NCBI RefSeq assembly: GCF_001183985.1
Contig: NZ_LFZW01000001.1
Span: 3,152,059 to 3,216,058, forward strand
Length of the DNA: 64,000 bases
Source of the DNA: Peribacillus loiseleuriae
GTDB lineage: Bacteria > Bacillota > Bacilli > Bacillales > DSM-1321
Direction: 5' to 3'
In this document: piece by piece, positions 9,031-19,153 of the stretch
Layout of the letters: every line of letters begins with the position of its first letter
Position numbering within the stretch: position 1 is the first letter of the stretch
The notes under the pieces: model-generated
The model's database searches: none
Told to the model about the DNA's origin: nothing
Seen by the model: only the letters and a program-made list of their open reading frames with translations
Position numbers and translations under genes: made by a program

Positions 9031-10203
9031 TTAAAACTCCTTTACTTCTTGACGGTATCGCTCGATATATTCTGATAATTGATTATATCGGTCAGATGGG
9101 AACTGTTCAACAATTGCACATGCTAATTCCCACGCTACTGCTGCTTCGGCGACTACCGCCGCCGCGGGAACTGCACAGCTGTCCGAACGCTCTACGCTTG
9201 CCCCAAACTCTTCCTTCGTATCAATATCAACGCTTTTTAATGGTTTATACAGTGTTGGGATCGGCTTCATAACACCACGGACGACAATCGGCATTCCAGT
9301 TGTCATTCCACCTTCAAATCCACCTAGACGATTCGTTTTTCTATAGTAACCTTGTTCTGAGTCCCATGCAATCTCATCGTGAACCTGACTGCCAAATAGA
9401 TGAGCTGCTTCAAAGCCAATGCCTATTTCTGCACCTTTAAATGCATTTATACTCACAATTGCCCCAGCTAGCTTAGCATCCAGTTTACGATCGTAATGTA
9501 CATAGCTCCCCACTCCAGCCGGCATTCCTTCGACAATTACTTCGACAACTCCACCGATGGAATCACCATTTTTCTTTGCTTGATCAATGGCATCCATCAT
9601 GCTTTGTTCCACTTCTTTATCTAAACAGCGGACAGGGGAATCTTCCGAGATCTGCTGTAATTCTTTTATTGAAGAATACGGAGTCGGACTTGCTTTGATT
9701 CCGCCAATTTCCAGCACATGTGATGCAATTTCAATCCCTAGCAAAGAAAGGAGTTTTTTGGCAACTGCTCCCGCAGCCACTCTGACTGTCGTTTCTCTTG
9801 CTGACGATCGTTCGAGTACATTCCGTAAATCTCTGTGACCATATTTAATCCCACCATTTAAATCTGCATGTCCCGGTCGTGGTCGTGTGATTTTTCGTTT
9901 GACCTCTTCCGCTTCTTCAGCAGAAATGGGGTCACTACCCATAATTTTTGTCCAATGCTTCCAATCATTATTTTCAACAACAAGAGCCACTGGAGAACCA
10001 AGCGTATAGCCGTGTCTGATTCCAGATGCGATAAATGCTTCATCTTTTTCAATTTGCATCCTTCTTCCACGACCATGACCTTTTTGTCGGCGCGCTAGCT
10101 CATTATTAATATCTTCGGCCGTAATCGGCATTCCTGCTGGAAGTCCTTCTATAATTGTCGTTAACTGTGGACCATGCGATTCGCCTGCTGTTAAATATCT
10201 CAT
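9031..10203 (-). CDS. aroC: Chorismate synthase
   Basis: Chorismate synthase (aroF in B. subtilis) performs the anti-1,4-elimination that turns EPSP into chorismate with reduced FMN. The signature [14 protein letters not shown] is at the N-terminus; [54 protein letters not shown] and the C-terminal [15 protein letters not shown] are conserved. The start at 10203 is chosen because the family begins [11 protein letters not shown] and GGGGGC lies upstream. About 390 residues, normal. It is the first gene of the aroC-aroB-aroH-hisC cluster; promoter signals would lie in 10204-10380, but I could not assign one. Confidence 0.97.
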   Translation of the reverse strand: MRYLTAGESHGPQLTTIIEGLPAGMPITAEDINNELARRQKGHGRGRRMQIEKDEAFIASGIRHGYTLGSPVALVVENNDWKHWTKIMGSDPISAEEAEEVKRKITRPRPGHADLNGGIKYGHRDLRNVLERSSARETTVRVAAGAVAKKLLSLLGIEIASHVLEIGGIKASPTPYSSIKELQQISEDSPVRCLDKEVEQSMMDAIDQAKKNGDSIGGVVEVIVEGMPAGVGSYVHYDRKLDAKLAGAIVSINAFKGAEIGIGFEAAHLFGSQVHDEIAWDSEQGYYRKTNRLGGFEGGMTTGMPIVVRGVMKPIPTLYKPLKSVDIDTKEEFGASVERSDSCAVPAAAVVAEAAVAWELACAIVEQFPSDRYNQLSEYIERYRQEVKEF

Positions 10204-10442
10204 TTTCTCTGCCCCCATTTAAACCGTTAAAGGATTTTGATTTAAGTAACAATATACCACAATTTTATGAAAAATGGGAATTTGATTTCAAGAAAAATAC
10301 TGCCGTTTTATCCAAGTAACGATTCATCTATCATTTTTTAGGAAAAACCAATTACTTATTATGGAATAAGCAAGCTAAATAAAAAGAGGCTACCTAACAA
10401 AACGGAAGGTTCCGCTACTGCTAAATAACTCTTTTAGAGGAT

Positions 10443-10539
10443 GTTCAAAAAGTCCGGTAAAAATAGCTGTCGAATTTCTTCGTCGCTCTGTCTCTCCGGT
10501 CCTCGAACTTCTCGGCTCTTTTTATCCTCCTTTTTGAAC
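10443..10539. repeat. MITE-like repeat, family A, shortened copy 2
   Basis: This unit has the same perfect 10-base terminal inverted repeats as the copy at 3558-3732 (GTTCAAAAAG at 10443, CTTTTTGAAC ending at 10539) but is only 97 bases long and inverted. Its start AGTCCGGTAAAAATAGCTGT matches the complement of the other copy's right end with few changes, while the middle is missing. It looks like an internal-deletion derivative. Confidence 0.7.
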
Positions 10540-10573
10540 ACTCACCTTTAGCTGGCCACTTTTGTAGACTTAG

Positions 10574-10650
10574 ATTTCTCTGTGGAAAAGGGGCGGGGCT
10601 TCGTAAAGTCAGCTCCGCACTGCCACCTTCATAAGGTTATACAATTTGAG
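10574..10650. repeat. Dispersed repeat, family B, copy 1
   Basis: The complement of this 77-base stretch matches 55761-55837 at most positions. Landmarks are TTGTATAACCTTATGAAGGT, GTGCGGAGCTGA and CCCACAGA-like ends. It is GC-richer than its surroundings. Two more diverged pieces sharing only the GGTGGxGGxGC and GAAGCCCxxCCC parts are seen near 35193 and 48017. Function unknown. Confidence 0.65.
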
Positions 10651-10691
10651 ATCTTGAACCTTTTTCACCGCTTTAGTTTTAGAGTAGACGC

Positions 10692-11630
<939 letters not shown>

Positions 11631-11665
11631 TCAAACGGGGTCATACAGTTTATTAAACCATGAGC

Positions 11666-11711
11666 AAAAAGCCTGGATCAAGAGCGAATTCACTCATCAT
11701 CCAGGCTTTTT
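11666..11711 (-). terminator. Terminator after ndk
   Basis: A perfect 13-base inverted repeat, AAAAAGCCTGGAT and ATCCAGGCTTTTT, with a 20-base loop. The T run on the minus strand ends ndk transcription; the symmetry lets it work in either direction. Confidence 0.85.
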
Positions 11712-11732
11712 AAATAAGTATATTGCAAATGA

Positions 11733-12179
11733 TTAATAAACCCACTCATTGATTAGTTTTTTGCTAGAAACCAATTCTTCTTCTTTGAAGAAGTATGCCA
11801 CTTCACGCTCTGCACTCTCTAGTGAGTCGGAACCATGAATAATGTTCTTTTCGACCTTCATAGCGAAATCACCGCGGATTGTTGCAACTGCTGCGTCTTT
11901 AGGGTTTGTCGTACCCATCATTTTGCGTGCTGCTGCAATAACATTTTCACCTTCCCAAACCATTGCAAAGACAGGGCCTGAAGTGATGAAATCTACTAAC
12001 TCGCCAAAAAAAGGACGTTCTTTATGTTCAGCATAATGCTGTTCGGCAAGTTCTTTTGAGATTACCATTAATTTAGCCCCAATAAGTTGAAAACCCTTTC
12101 TTTCGAAGCGGCCGACAATTTCGCCGATTAAACTACGTTGTACACCATCTGGCTTGACCATTAAAAATGTTTGTTCCAT
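11733..12179 (-). CDS. ndk: Nucleoside diphosphate kinase
   Basis: Ndk transfers the gamma-phosphate between nucleoside triphosphates and diphosphates through a phosphohistidine. The 148 residues include MVKPDGVQR near the start and the active-site NIIHGSDS with His115. The start at 12179 ([12 protein letters not shown]) has GGGAG upstream and matches the family; a longer frame adds only five residues. It lies between cheR and hepT, as in B. subtilis, and has its own terminator. The 270 bases upstream carry the alternative hairpins at 12336-12393. Confidence 0.97.
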   Translation of the reverse strand: MEQTFLMVKPDGVQRSLIGEIVGRFERKGFQLIGAKLMVISKELAEQHYAEHKERPFFGELVDFITSGPVFAMVWEGENVIAAARKMMGTTNPKDAAVATIRGDFAMKVEKNIIHGSDSLESAEREVAYFFKEEELVSSKKLINEWVY

Positions 12180-12335
12180 TTCTCCCACTCCCATATGATC
12201 ATCTGTTTGTCTATTCGACTATCCATCAAAATATTACCACTTTTCTAAAAATATAGCAATCAATTTTTGGAAGCGTATTCATTTCGCGAAAACACAAGTG
12301 ATGTTACGACCCTATAAACAAAGTTACCTACAACT

Positions 12336-12393
12336 CATTCTCGTTTCTATTTCCTAAACAAGTAGAAACGAGAATGCGCTTCTACTTGTTTAG
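12336..12393. other. Two overlapping, mutually exclusive hairpins
   Basis: Two perfect 14-base stems share sequence. Stem one pairs 12336-12349 with 12363-12376 (CATTCTCGTTTCTA). Stem two pairs 12354-12367 with 12380-12393 (CTAAACAAGTAGAA). Bases 12363-12367 belong to both, so only one stem can form fully in any transcript. The arrangement resembles an attenuator or RNA switch between hepT and ndk, but no T run follows either stem. What is seen is the sequence symmetry; a regulatory role is inference. Confidence 0.55.
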
Positions 12394-12449
12394 AGCAGAG
12401 TTAGATCATCCACTATGTGAATCATCCTGACTCAATCTTTATGTACTCA

Positions 12450-13412
12450 TTAGAATTTACGTTTACCAATATTTTTTGCAATTTGGGATAAAGTTTTTCT
12501 CGCTTGGTTGGAAGGAAGTCCTTCAAGCTCAGCAAACGCTTTTTTTAAATAAAGATTGCTAACCTCTGCAGCTTTTTCAATCGACCCTGAATCTTTTATC
12601 GCCTTGATAATGATATCCATTTCTTTATTTGAAATCGCTTCATGGACTGTTTCAATTATCATTCTAAGCTTTGGATCTTCCCTTGCAATTAGTACAGGTA
12701 AAGTAATATTCCCTTGCCGAAGATCTCCACCTGCCGGCTTGCCTAATTCTTCTTCTGAGCCTGTAAAATCTAGAATATCATCTGTGATTTGATAAGACAT
12801 CCCAACATAATACCCGAACTTATAAAGCTTCTGACACACTTCTTTGTCAGCGCTTGAAGCAATCGCACCTAATTGACAACTTGAAGCGATTAATAAAGCT
12901 GTTTTTCGTTTAATTCGTCTGAAATAAGTCCGCCAATTTTGTTCAAAATTAAACTTATCTTTAATCTGTTCAATTTCCCCCAAACACAATTCAACCATTG
13001 TCTTAGCAAGAATTTGATGGGCAGATGGATTGTCAATATGGGACATGACTTCAAGTGCACGCGCAAAAATGTAGTCGCCTGTATACATAGCGACACGATT
13101 ATCCCATTTTGATTTTATTGTGGCTGAACCTCTTCGTAGATCAGCATCATCTACAACATCATCATGGACAAGAGATGCTGTATGAATAAGCTCAAGAGCT
13201 ACGGCTACATGTTTAATAACATGAATATCATAATTGCCAAATTTAGAAGCCAATAATACAAAGACTGGGCGAATGCGTTTCCCTCCAGATTGAAGTAAGT
13301 GCAGTGATGCTTGTCTAAGTACAGGGGAATCCGCCTGGATAGCAGCTTCCAATTGTTTCTCAATTAATTGCAGATCCGTATTCAAAAAAGAATACAACAT
13401 TTTAAATTTCAT
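12450..13412 (-). CDS. hepT: Heptaprenyl diphosphate synthase component II
   Basis: HepT is the catalytic subunit of the two-part long-chain prenyltransferase that makes the C35 side chain of menaquinone-7. The two aspartate-rich motifs are visible: first LVHDDVVDDADLRRG and second QITDDILDF, with GGKRIRP upstream for pyrophosphate binding. The C-terminal NIGKRKF is typical. The start at 13412 (MKFKMLYSFL) is chosen from the family sequence; a GTG three codons earlier overlaps the ribosome binding site GGGTGG. It is last in the hepS-menG-hepT operon, 35 bases after menG. Confidence 0.96.
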   Translation of the reverse strand: MKFKMLYSFLNTDLQLIEKQLEAAIQADSPVLRQASLHLLQSGGKRIRPVFVLLASKFGNYDIHVIKHVAVALELIHTASLVHDDVVDDADLRRGSATIKSKWDNRVAMYTGDYIFARALEVMSHIDNPSAHQILAKTMVELCLGEIEQIKDKFNFEQNWRTYFRRIKRKTALLIASSCQLGAIASSADKEVCQKLYKFGYYVGMSYQITDDILDFTGSEEELGKPAGGDLRQGNITLPVLIAREDPKLRMIIETVHEAISNKEMDIIIKAIKDSGSIEKAAEVSNLYLKKAFAELEGLPSNQARKTLSQIAKNIGKRKF

Positions 13413-13446
13413 ACATTCCACCCAGCTTTGTAGTCACTAACCCTTT

Positions 13447-14151
13447 CTATCGTTTGAGCTTGTAGCCGAAATGTGTAGCAGCTACTCCACCAGTATGTGC
13501 CTTATAGCTTACATTAGCGAAACCAGCTTGGCTAAACATACTTTCAAGCTCCTTCATACCTGGAAAATCACGGGCCGAATCTTGTAGCCAAGAATATTCC
13601 TTAAAGCTTTTTGCAAATAACTTTCCAAAAAGCGGCATAATAAAACGAAAATAAAAATTAAAACCTTGTTTGAATCCAAACATTGTCGGATGTGACGTCT
13701 CTAGACAAACTGCCATTCCACCTGGTTTCAAAACACGATACATTTCTCTAAGCACTTGCATATAATCAGGAACATTTCGAAGGCCAAAGCCGATCGTGAC
13801 ATAGTCAAAGGTATTTTCTTCAAAAGGCAATTCCATGGCATTCCCGTGAAGAAGAGTAATTTGCTTTATATTTTTTACTTTTTCTTCACCGATTTTTAAC
13901 ATATTTTTGCTGAAATCGAGACCTGTTACTTCTCCTTCGCTACCCGTTTTCTCTGCTAAAGCTATAGTCCAATCTGCGGTACCGCAACAAACATCCAATG
14001 CCTTAGTGCCTGGTTTTACATTCATATAATCCATCGTTGCTTTACGCCATTTGATATGCTGTTTAAAACTAATGACAGAGTTCATCTTGTCATAGTTCCC
14101 ATAAATTTTTTCAAAAACATGGTGAACTTTTTGTTCTTTAGATTGTTCCAT
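13447..14151 (-). CDS. menG: Demethylmenaquinone methyltransferase
   Basis: MenG (UbiE/MenH family) performs the last step of menaquinone synthesis, a SAM-dependent ring methylation. The 234-residue sequence has the class I methyltransferase motif [15 protein letters not shown] near 47, [25 protein letters not shown] and a C-terminal [12 protein letters not shown]. The start at 14151 ([17 protein letters not shown]) follows AGAAGGG and comes just after the hepS stop, which indicates translational coupling. The open frame continues 26 codons upstream into hepS but without support. Flanked by the two prenyl synthase subunits, the same pathway. Confidence 0.96.
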   Translation of the reverse strand: MEQSKEQKVHHVFEKIYGNYDKMNSVISFKQHIKWRKATMDYMNVKPGTKALDVCCGTADWTIALAEKTGSEGEVTGLDFSKNMLKIGEEKVKNIKQITLLHGNAMELPFEENTFDYVTIGFGLRNVPDYMQVLREMYRVLKPGGMAVCLETSHPTMFGFKQGFNFYFRFIMPLFGKLFAKSFKEYSWLQDSARDFPGMKELESMFSQAGFANVSYKAHTGGVAATHFGYKLKR

Positions 14152-14153
14152 GT

Positions 14154-14984
14154 TCACCCTTCTTCCACAAATGTATTTGTATGGGCGGCTGTTACTTCCA
14201 AAATACGATGAATTCTCTCGTTGACCCATTTATTTCGGGGAGCAAACTTCCGGATTGTATGTTCTACAGACCTATGAGCTTGTAAAATATGCTCATCAAT
14301 GGTTGCGTGTATCCGATTTGATTCCCCTTCATGAAAGGTATGCCGATCGAGGTTTCGAGCGGCTATTGAATCAAAGGCTGCAACTACGATGGATTCGCCG
14401 TTCTTTAGATAGCTCAACCTTTCTGAATGAAGCCTTTTTAACAAAAGTAACGCGCCTGATATTTCTTTCCAAAAGGGCATGTTTAAATAATCGGCCACTT
14501 TACCAATTAAAGAAGATTCAATTACTTTCGTACTCCTAATTAATTCAACTTCATTGGTGATAGTATTTTGATAAAGCATGATTTTATGTTCATTTATATC
14601 CTTAATTGCATTCGATAAAACGCTAATTAATTCGATATTATTCGAATTAGCCAATAACTGGTAATAGAGACCACTATAATAGTCACCTGCAAGCACAGTT
14701 AATTGTCGATCCTTCAGCAAACGGCCACTTTTGCTATTCTCATTGTCATTGGTATTCGTTACTAATTCATGTGTATCTAAAGCGCTCTGAACAAGTAAGG
14801 TAGCCAAAATATACGTATTTCGTTCTTGCTTTGGAATATCCAGCTCATTAAACATTCCCCAAAGCAAGAGTAATTTATCATAATCTATATTGGGCTTATC
14901 AAGATACTTAAGCAAGTATGGATGATAAGCTTTTGATTCAGTTGATTCTTTCAGTTCAATCAAAAGATCGTCTATGTTTAACAA
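14154..14984 (-). CDS. hepS: Heptaprenyl diphosphate synthase component I
   Basis: HepS is the non-catalytic partner of HepT. It has no aspartate-rich motif but is needed for chain elongation to C35. The 276 residues are helical, with the family block [15 protein letters not shown] near 100. The position upstream of menG and hepT fixes the identity. The start is TTG 14984 with AAGGGTGAT upstream. The C-terminal tail is a little longer than the B. subtilis protein. This component diverges quickly between species, so assignment relies on both the conserved block and gene order. Confidence 0.9.
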   Translation of the reverse strand: MLNIDDLLIELKESTESKAYHPYLLKYLDKPNIDYDKLLLLWGMFNELDIPKQERNTYILATLLVQSALDTHELVTNTNDNENSKSGRLLKDRQLTVLAGDYYSGLYYQLLANSNNIELISVLSNAIKDINEHKIMLYQNTITNEVELIRSTKVIESSLIGKVADYLNMPFWKEISGALLLLKRLHSERLSYLKNGESIVVAAFDSIAARNLDRHTFHEGESNRIHATIDEHILQAHRSVEHTIRKFAPRNKWVNERIHRILEVTAAHTNTFVEEG

Positions 14985-15221
14985 TTGAGATCACCCTTGT
15001 ATCCCGTAAGATAATATTGACGCTCTATACCTTCTTTAGATTGGGTTAGAAGCACATATTAGTATAACATAAAAATAATAGGAATTATCCTTGAATGCTT
15101 TATTTTTGTAACAACACTTGTAAAATTAAATTACTTAATAAAAACTCTAACATCGGTATTTCATAATATAATAGCAGAATTTGTTTTAAAACTTGCAAAT
15201 ATGTATACAGGCTGTTTTCGT

Positions 15222-15455
15222 TTACCCTCTTTTTGATTCGCTTTCGATTTCGCCGTATGGGGTATAAATCTTGGCATTGCCTCTGATCTTTATCGCGGAA
15301 GTATGCTCAGTAAACTGCGCAATCATAACTTCTCCTGCATCGAGCTTTTCAGAATGGTGAAATTTCGTATCTGACCCTCTCGTTAGTCCAATTACATTAA
15401 CGCTATCTTCCATTGCTTTTATCACAAGATAATCTTTAAATGTTTTCTCATCCAT
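15222..15455 (-). CDS. mtrB: Trp RNA-binding attenuation protein TRAP
   Basis: TRAP forms an 11-subunit ring which, when loaded with tryptophan, binds GAG/UAG triplets in the trp leader and represses trp genes. The 77-residue protein keeps the tryptophan- and RNA-binding blocks: [28 protein letters not shown], and [14 protein letters not shown], including the lysines and arginine known to contact RNA. The start at 15455 ([13 protein letters not shown]) has a strong G-rich site 8 bases upstream, inside the longer open frame. It follows folE closely, as in the B. subtilis mtrAB operon. Its classical target, the trp operon, is absent from the aro cluster in this window. Confidence 0.96.
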   Translation of the reverse strand: MDEKTFKDYLVIKAMEDSVNVIGLTRGSDTKFHHSEKLDAGEVMIAQFTEHTSAIKIRGNAKIYTPYGEIESESKRG

Positions 15456-15475
15456 CCCATTCCCCCCCGATTCTA

Positions 15476-16042
15476 TCAATTTTTAATAAACGATAAAACT
15501 TCTGCTCTTGTGCTGTGATTTTCAGCAAAAATACCTCTTACTGCTGACGTGACTGTCATGGCGCCAGGTTTCTTCACACCGCGCATCGTCATACACATAT
15601 GTTCCGCTTCCACAACAACCATCACTCCATGGGGTTCCAACTTCTCCATAATTGAACTTGCAATTGTAGACGTAATTCGTTCTTGAAGCTGAGGTCGTTT
15701 TGAAATGGCTTCAACTGCTCGAGCTAGTTTACTTAAACCCGTTACTTTTCCGTTCTTCGGGATATAAGCTACGTGTGCCTTACCGTAAAAGGGGACGAGA
15801 TGGTGCTCACATACTGAATAAAATGGGATATCCTTCACTAATACAAGCTCTTCATGGTCTTCTCCAAACACTGTTTCAAAATACTCTTTTGGATCCTGTT
15901 CTAACCCCGCAAATATCTCTTCATACATTCTTGCCACACGTTTCGGTGTATCCAACAATCCTTCTCGCTCAGGATCTTCACCAACCGCTTCTAAAATCAT
16001 CCTTACAGCTTCTTCAATTTTTGCATGGTTCACTTTTGTCAT
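15476..16042 (-). CDS. folE: GTP cyclohydrolase I
   Basis: FolE (MtrA) opens GTP to 7,8-dihydroneopterin triphosphate, the first step of folate synthesis. The 188 residues show the zinc-binding CEHH (Cys78, His81) and a second zinc cysteine in HMCMTMRG (Cys150), plus [12 protein letters not shown] and RPQLQERIT. Length is normal. ATG 16042 has AGGGAGG about 7 bases upstream. Cotranscription with mtrB downstream is likely, with mtrB's ribosome binding site just past the folE stop. Confidence 0.97.
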   Translation of the reverse strand: MTKVNHAKIEEAVRMILEAVGEDPEREGLLDTPKRVARMYEEIFAGLEQDPKEYFETVFGEDHEELVLVKDIPFYSVCEHHLVPFYGKAHVAYIPKNGKVTGLSKLARAVEAISKRPQLQERITSTIASSIMEKLEPHGVMVVVEAEHMCMTMRGVKKPGAMTVTSAVRGIFAENHSTRAEVLSFIKN

Positions 16043-16179
16043 TTCTTTACCTCCCTAGATTTAGTAACATTCATTCTATGTAGGTCATTATTTTTTATTT
16101 TTAATTATAAAATTTGTGAAAAGATTAACTTAAGATAAGCACAACTTCTTCAATTGTAACACACTCGTAAAAAAATAGG

Positions 16180-16312
16180 CAAAAGAGGATATCCCAAAGG
16201 GTCTGATCCAGAACTTACCATACAGTTAATAGTGTTACTTACACATTACTTTAAACTGTATAGTAGTTGCAGGGCCGACCCTTTACTTATGGGACATCCT
16301 CTCTTTTATGCT
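16180..16312. repeat. Dispersed palindromic repeat, family C-like, at the 3' end of hbs
   Basis: The outer arms AAAAGAGGATATCCCAAAGG and its partner around 16282-16309 (TTATGGGACATCCTCTCTTTT) pair over about 18 positions with mismatches. An inner pair (TACAGTTAATAGTG with ACTGTATAGTAGTTG) adds further symmetry. It lies just after the hbs stop and ends in a T run on either strand, so it probably serves as the hbs terminator. It shares outer arms but not the AAACGGTGTATAGA core with the copies at 400 and 45469. Confidence 0.65.
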
Positions 16313-16329
16313 CAAATACCGTTATGTAA

Positions 16330-16602
16330 TTACTTAACAGCGTCTTTAAGAGCTTTACCAGGTTTGAAAGCTGGTACTTTGCTTGCTGCGATTTCGATTT
16401 CTTCACCAGTTTGCGGGTTACGCCCTTTACGAGCAGCTCTCTCACGAACTTCAAAGTTACCAAATCCGATTAGTTGTACTTTATCTCCACTTTTCAAAGC
16501 GTCTAAGATTGTATCAAAAACAGCATCAACAGCTTTCGTAGCGTCTTTCTTAGAAAGCTCACCTGTTTCAGCAACTGCGTTAATTAATTCCGTTTTGTTC
16601 AT
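16330..16602 (-). CDS. hbs: HU-type DNA-binding protein
   Basis: HBsu is the main nucleoid protein. It is a small basic dimer that bends DNA. The 90 residues start [12 protein letters not shown] and contain the family signature [24 protein letters not shown]. The start at 16602 is chosen over an ATG three codons upstream because the GGAGG site is 8 bases from the former and touches the latter. It lies between folE and spoIVA, as in B. subtilis. Promoter elements should lie in the long spacer to the right, but I could not assign them. Confidence 0.97.
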   Translation of the reverse strand: MNKTELINAVAETGELSKKDATKAVDAVFDTILDALKSGDKVQLIGFGNFEVRERAARKGRNPQTGEEIEIAASKVPAFKPGKALKDAVK

Positions 16603-17192
16603 GCCATTCACCTCCTCCCAAAAGGATCTTTATAAAAAATCATTATTACAAACTATAATAGTGATTTGTTACCTAGTTGAAAAATTCACAGTGTCAATGT
16701 TCTTATTAAAAATACCTCAAGGAATTCCGGATGAATTTGCAGCTCACCGGAACGTTTTAGAAAAGGTCCCTAAACCTGCAAGAATGGCTATACAATGCGT
16801 TTTCTTAATGTAGATTATCACAATTCCTATTCAGATAGCAAGGAATTTCATAAAATAATGGGAATCTTTTCATGAGAAAATGCATATAGTATAAATTTGA
16901 CTTCATACCATTCATCATTACCCTTATATGCACTTTATAAACACTAGATGTGTTGCAAGAGTAAGGCTCACTTTAGAACTAACTTTTCATACTCTACTCC
17001 AACCTCAATAAATATGCAAATATTAAGGATAAAAATGAATATGTAGTTTATTTACAAGTAAGTAGATACAATCATCCTACATCACTTTATGTGATAATCA
17101 AAAACAAGTTAAATGGATAAACAGACTAATAAACGGATTTGATTGAAGTTCACGACACAAAATCACTTGATTTAATCATACTTTTAGGTAGT

Positions 17193-17355
17193 ATTCAAAA
17201 AGGAGGATAAAAAGAGCCGGGAAGTTCGAGGAACTATCGTCTCTAGACCTGCGCGTATCCAGTATTACGTGAGGACAGGACGTGCGCGATCTTAACAGAA
17301 GGTCATTCATGAGCTTTGAAGCAATTCGCAAGCTTTTTTATCGGACTTTTTGAGC
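17193..17355. repeat. MITE-like repeat, family A, copy 3
   Basis: A 163-base unit in the same orientation as 3558-3732. It begins ATTCAAAAAGGAGGATAAAA, carries ACAGGACGTGCGCGAT in the middle, and ends GGACTTTTTGAGC. The terminal repeats are slightly degraded compared with copy 1 (first and second-to-last bases differ), suggesting an older copy. Confidence 0.65.
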
Positions 17356-17440
17356 AACCTCTTTAAGGGAGTATAACTCAAATGCCCCTTTTCCTGTACA
17401 CGAAGATGCCAACTATCCTAATCAGACGTTTTCAAATTCC

Positions 17441-17470
17441 AAAAAGGCCATTCTCTAGGAATGACCTTTT
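17441..17470 (-). terminator. Terminator after spoIVA
   Basis: On the minus strand AAAGGTCATT pairs with AATGGCCTTT around a short loop and is followed by T residues. Confidence 0.8.
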
Positions 17471-17475
17471 CCATT

Positions 17476-18954
17476 TTATAAAATAATCGCAATGAGACCT
17501 CCAGAGCCTTCATTGATGATTCGTTCTAACGTTTCCTTCAGTTTATACCTTGCATTCTCAGGCATTAACGATAGTTTAGCTTGTATTCCTTCTCGTACAA
17601 TAGAACTTAAGTTTCTACCAAATATCTCCGAATTCCAAATTGACATCGGGTTGTCCTCGAAATCCTGCATTAAATAGCGGACCAGTTCTTCACTTTGTTT
17701 TTCTGTGCCAATGATTGGCGCAAATTCGGACTCTACATCCACTTTTATCATATGAATGGATGGGGCTACCGCCTTTAGGCGTACGCCAAATCGTGACCCT
17801 TGTCGGATTATTTCCGGCTCATCTATGCTCATATCATGCAATGAAGGTGCCGCTACTCCGTACCCCGTTTGCTTTACCATTTTTAACGCATCAGATACTT
17901 GATCATATTCAGCTTTAGCATGAGCAAAATCTTGCATCAGCGCGAGTAGATGATCTTTCCCGCGGATTTCAACGCCTACAATTTCTTTCAGAATATCATC
18001 ATATAATGCGTCAGGTGCGTATAAATCAATTTCTGCTACACCCTGACCCATTTCGATTCCTGCAAGACTTGCGCGATCAATAAATTCGAAATCATTAAAG
18101 TGACCGACGACCCGATCCACATCCCGAAGCCTTTTAATATCTTTGACCGTTTCTCTTACCGCATCTTGATAACTCTCTCTTAACCAATGGTTTTCTTTTA
18201 AAACCATGACCCAGCTCGGTAAATTCACATTTACCTCAAGCACTGGAAATTCGTATAACGCTTCACGTAGAACGCTTAGTACATCAGATTCCCGCATTCC
18301 TTCTACACTCATCGTCAATACAGGAATATCATATTTTTCTTGTAGATTTTCCTTTAAAATTGCAGTATCAGGATGATGCGGCTGTACAGAATTTATAATC
18401 ATGATAAAAGGTTTACCTACTTCTTTCAACTCTTCAATTACTCGTTCTTCTGCTTCAACATAATCACTGCGGGGAATTTCTCCAATGGAACCATCTGTTG
18501 TAACGACCACGCCTAAAGTGGAATGGTCTTGAATTACTTTTCGCGTTCCGATTTCAGCCGCTTCATGGAACGGAATCGGTTCTTCGTACCAAGGTGTGTG
18601 AATCATTCGGGGACCATTTTCATCTTCATAGCCTTTTGCCCCTGGTACAGTATAGCCGACACAATCGACTAGACGGATATTCACATCAAGACCTTCTGCA
18701 ACATGAATGGAAGCAGCTTGATTCGGAACAAATTTCGGTTCTGTCGTCATAATCGTTTTTCCTGCTGCGCTTTGTGGAAGTTCATCCTGCGCTCGTACCC
18801 GATCTGATTCAGTTCCGAGATTCGGGATGACCACAAGTTCCATGAACTTCTTAATAAATGTAGACTTTCCTGTCCTTACTGCACCGACGACACCTAAATA
18901 AATGTCTCCGCCGGTACGCTCAGCAATATCTTTAAAAATGTTTACCTTTTCCAA
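17476..18954 (-). CDS. spoIVA: Stage IV sporulation protein A, spore coat ATPase
   Basis: SpoIVA coats the forespore surface and polymerises using ATP to form the base layer of the spore coat. The 492 residues match the B. subtilis protein along the whole length. The Walker A GAVRTGKS is at residues 24-31, followed by the TRAFAC-like GTPase-related domain (VDCVGYTVPGAKGYEDENG), a middle domain, and the highly conserved C-terminus ending GGLIAIIL, which SpoVM and membrane targeting need. The start is TTG 18954 with AGGAGGGG 8 bases upstream. Expression in the mother cell under SigE is known for the family; I did not assign the promoter. Confidence 0.98.
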   Translation of the reverse strand: MEKVNIFKDIAERTGGDIYLGVVGAVRTGKSTFIKKFMELVVIPNLGTESDRVRAQDELPQSAAGKTIMTTEPKFVPNQAASIHVAEGLDVNIRLVDCVGYTVPGAKGYEDENGPRMIHTPWYEEPIPFHEAAEIGTRKVIQDHSTLGVVVTTDGSIGEIPRSDYVEAEERVIEELKEVGKPFIMIINSVQPHHPDTAILKENLQEKYDIPVLTMSVEGMRESDVLSVLREALYEFPVLEVNVNLPSWVMVLKENHWLRESYQDAVRETVKDIKRLRDVDRVVGHFNDFEFIDRASLAGIEMGQGVAEIDLYAPDALYDDILKEIVGVEIRGKDHLLALMQDFAHAKAEYDQVSDALKMVKQTGYGVAAPSLHDMSIDEPEIIRQGSRFGVRLKAVAPSIHMIKVDVESEFAPIIGTEKQSEELVRYLMQDFEDNPMSIWNSEIFGRNLSSIVREGIQAKLSLMPENARYKLKETLERIINEGSGGLIAIIL

Positions 18955-19102
18955 GGTATCCCCTCCTGAATTGAAGTCTTCGGGATAAACTTCATCCGTT
19001 TTTATTTCTAGGACAATATAAATGTATGATGTTGTCCTAAAAAAATATACCTGTTTTTTTACTCTATAAAGGCAGGCATTTATGTTTGTGGATAGTAGAA
19101 GA

Positions 19103-19150
19103 AAATAAAATAACCCTTCCCCTACAGTATATTTTGCAGGGAAAGGGTTA
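19103..19150 (-). terminator. Terminator after yphF
   Basis: TAACCCTTTCCCTGC and GTAGGGGAAGGGTTA form a stem of about 15 pairs on the minus strand, followed by a T-rich run. Confidence 0.85.
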
Positions 19151-19153
19151 TGA

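Larger units (their letters stand above)
10204..10691. other. Intergenic stretch aroC-cheR, made largely of repeats
   Basis: No gene is seen. Between 10381 and 10437 a hairpin-like AAAAAGAGGC...ACTCTTTT sequence resembles the outer arms of family C palindromes. It is followed at once by a short family A element (10443-10539) and a family B element (10574-10650), so three different dispersed repeats stand in a row here. Confidence 0.6.
16603..17475. other. Long spacer hbs-spoIVA
   Basis: This 870-base spacer holds the family A repeat at 17193-17355 and the spoIVA terminator. A short plus-strand frame at 16697-16813 (38 codons, starting MFLLKIPQGIPDEF) has a protein-like composition but no ribosome binding site and no known relative I recognise; I do not call it a gene. 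The rest, including hbs promoter territory, shows nothing I can name. Confidence 0.5.

Noticed and set aside
16232..16813. 193-codon plus-strand frame over hbs
   Set aside because: It runs antisense to the well-supported hbs gene and through a palindromic repeat, with no ribosome binding site. Only its last 38 codons (16697-16813) look mildly protein-like.
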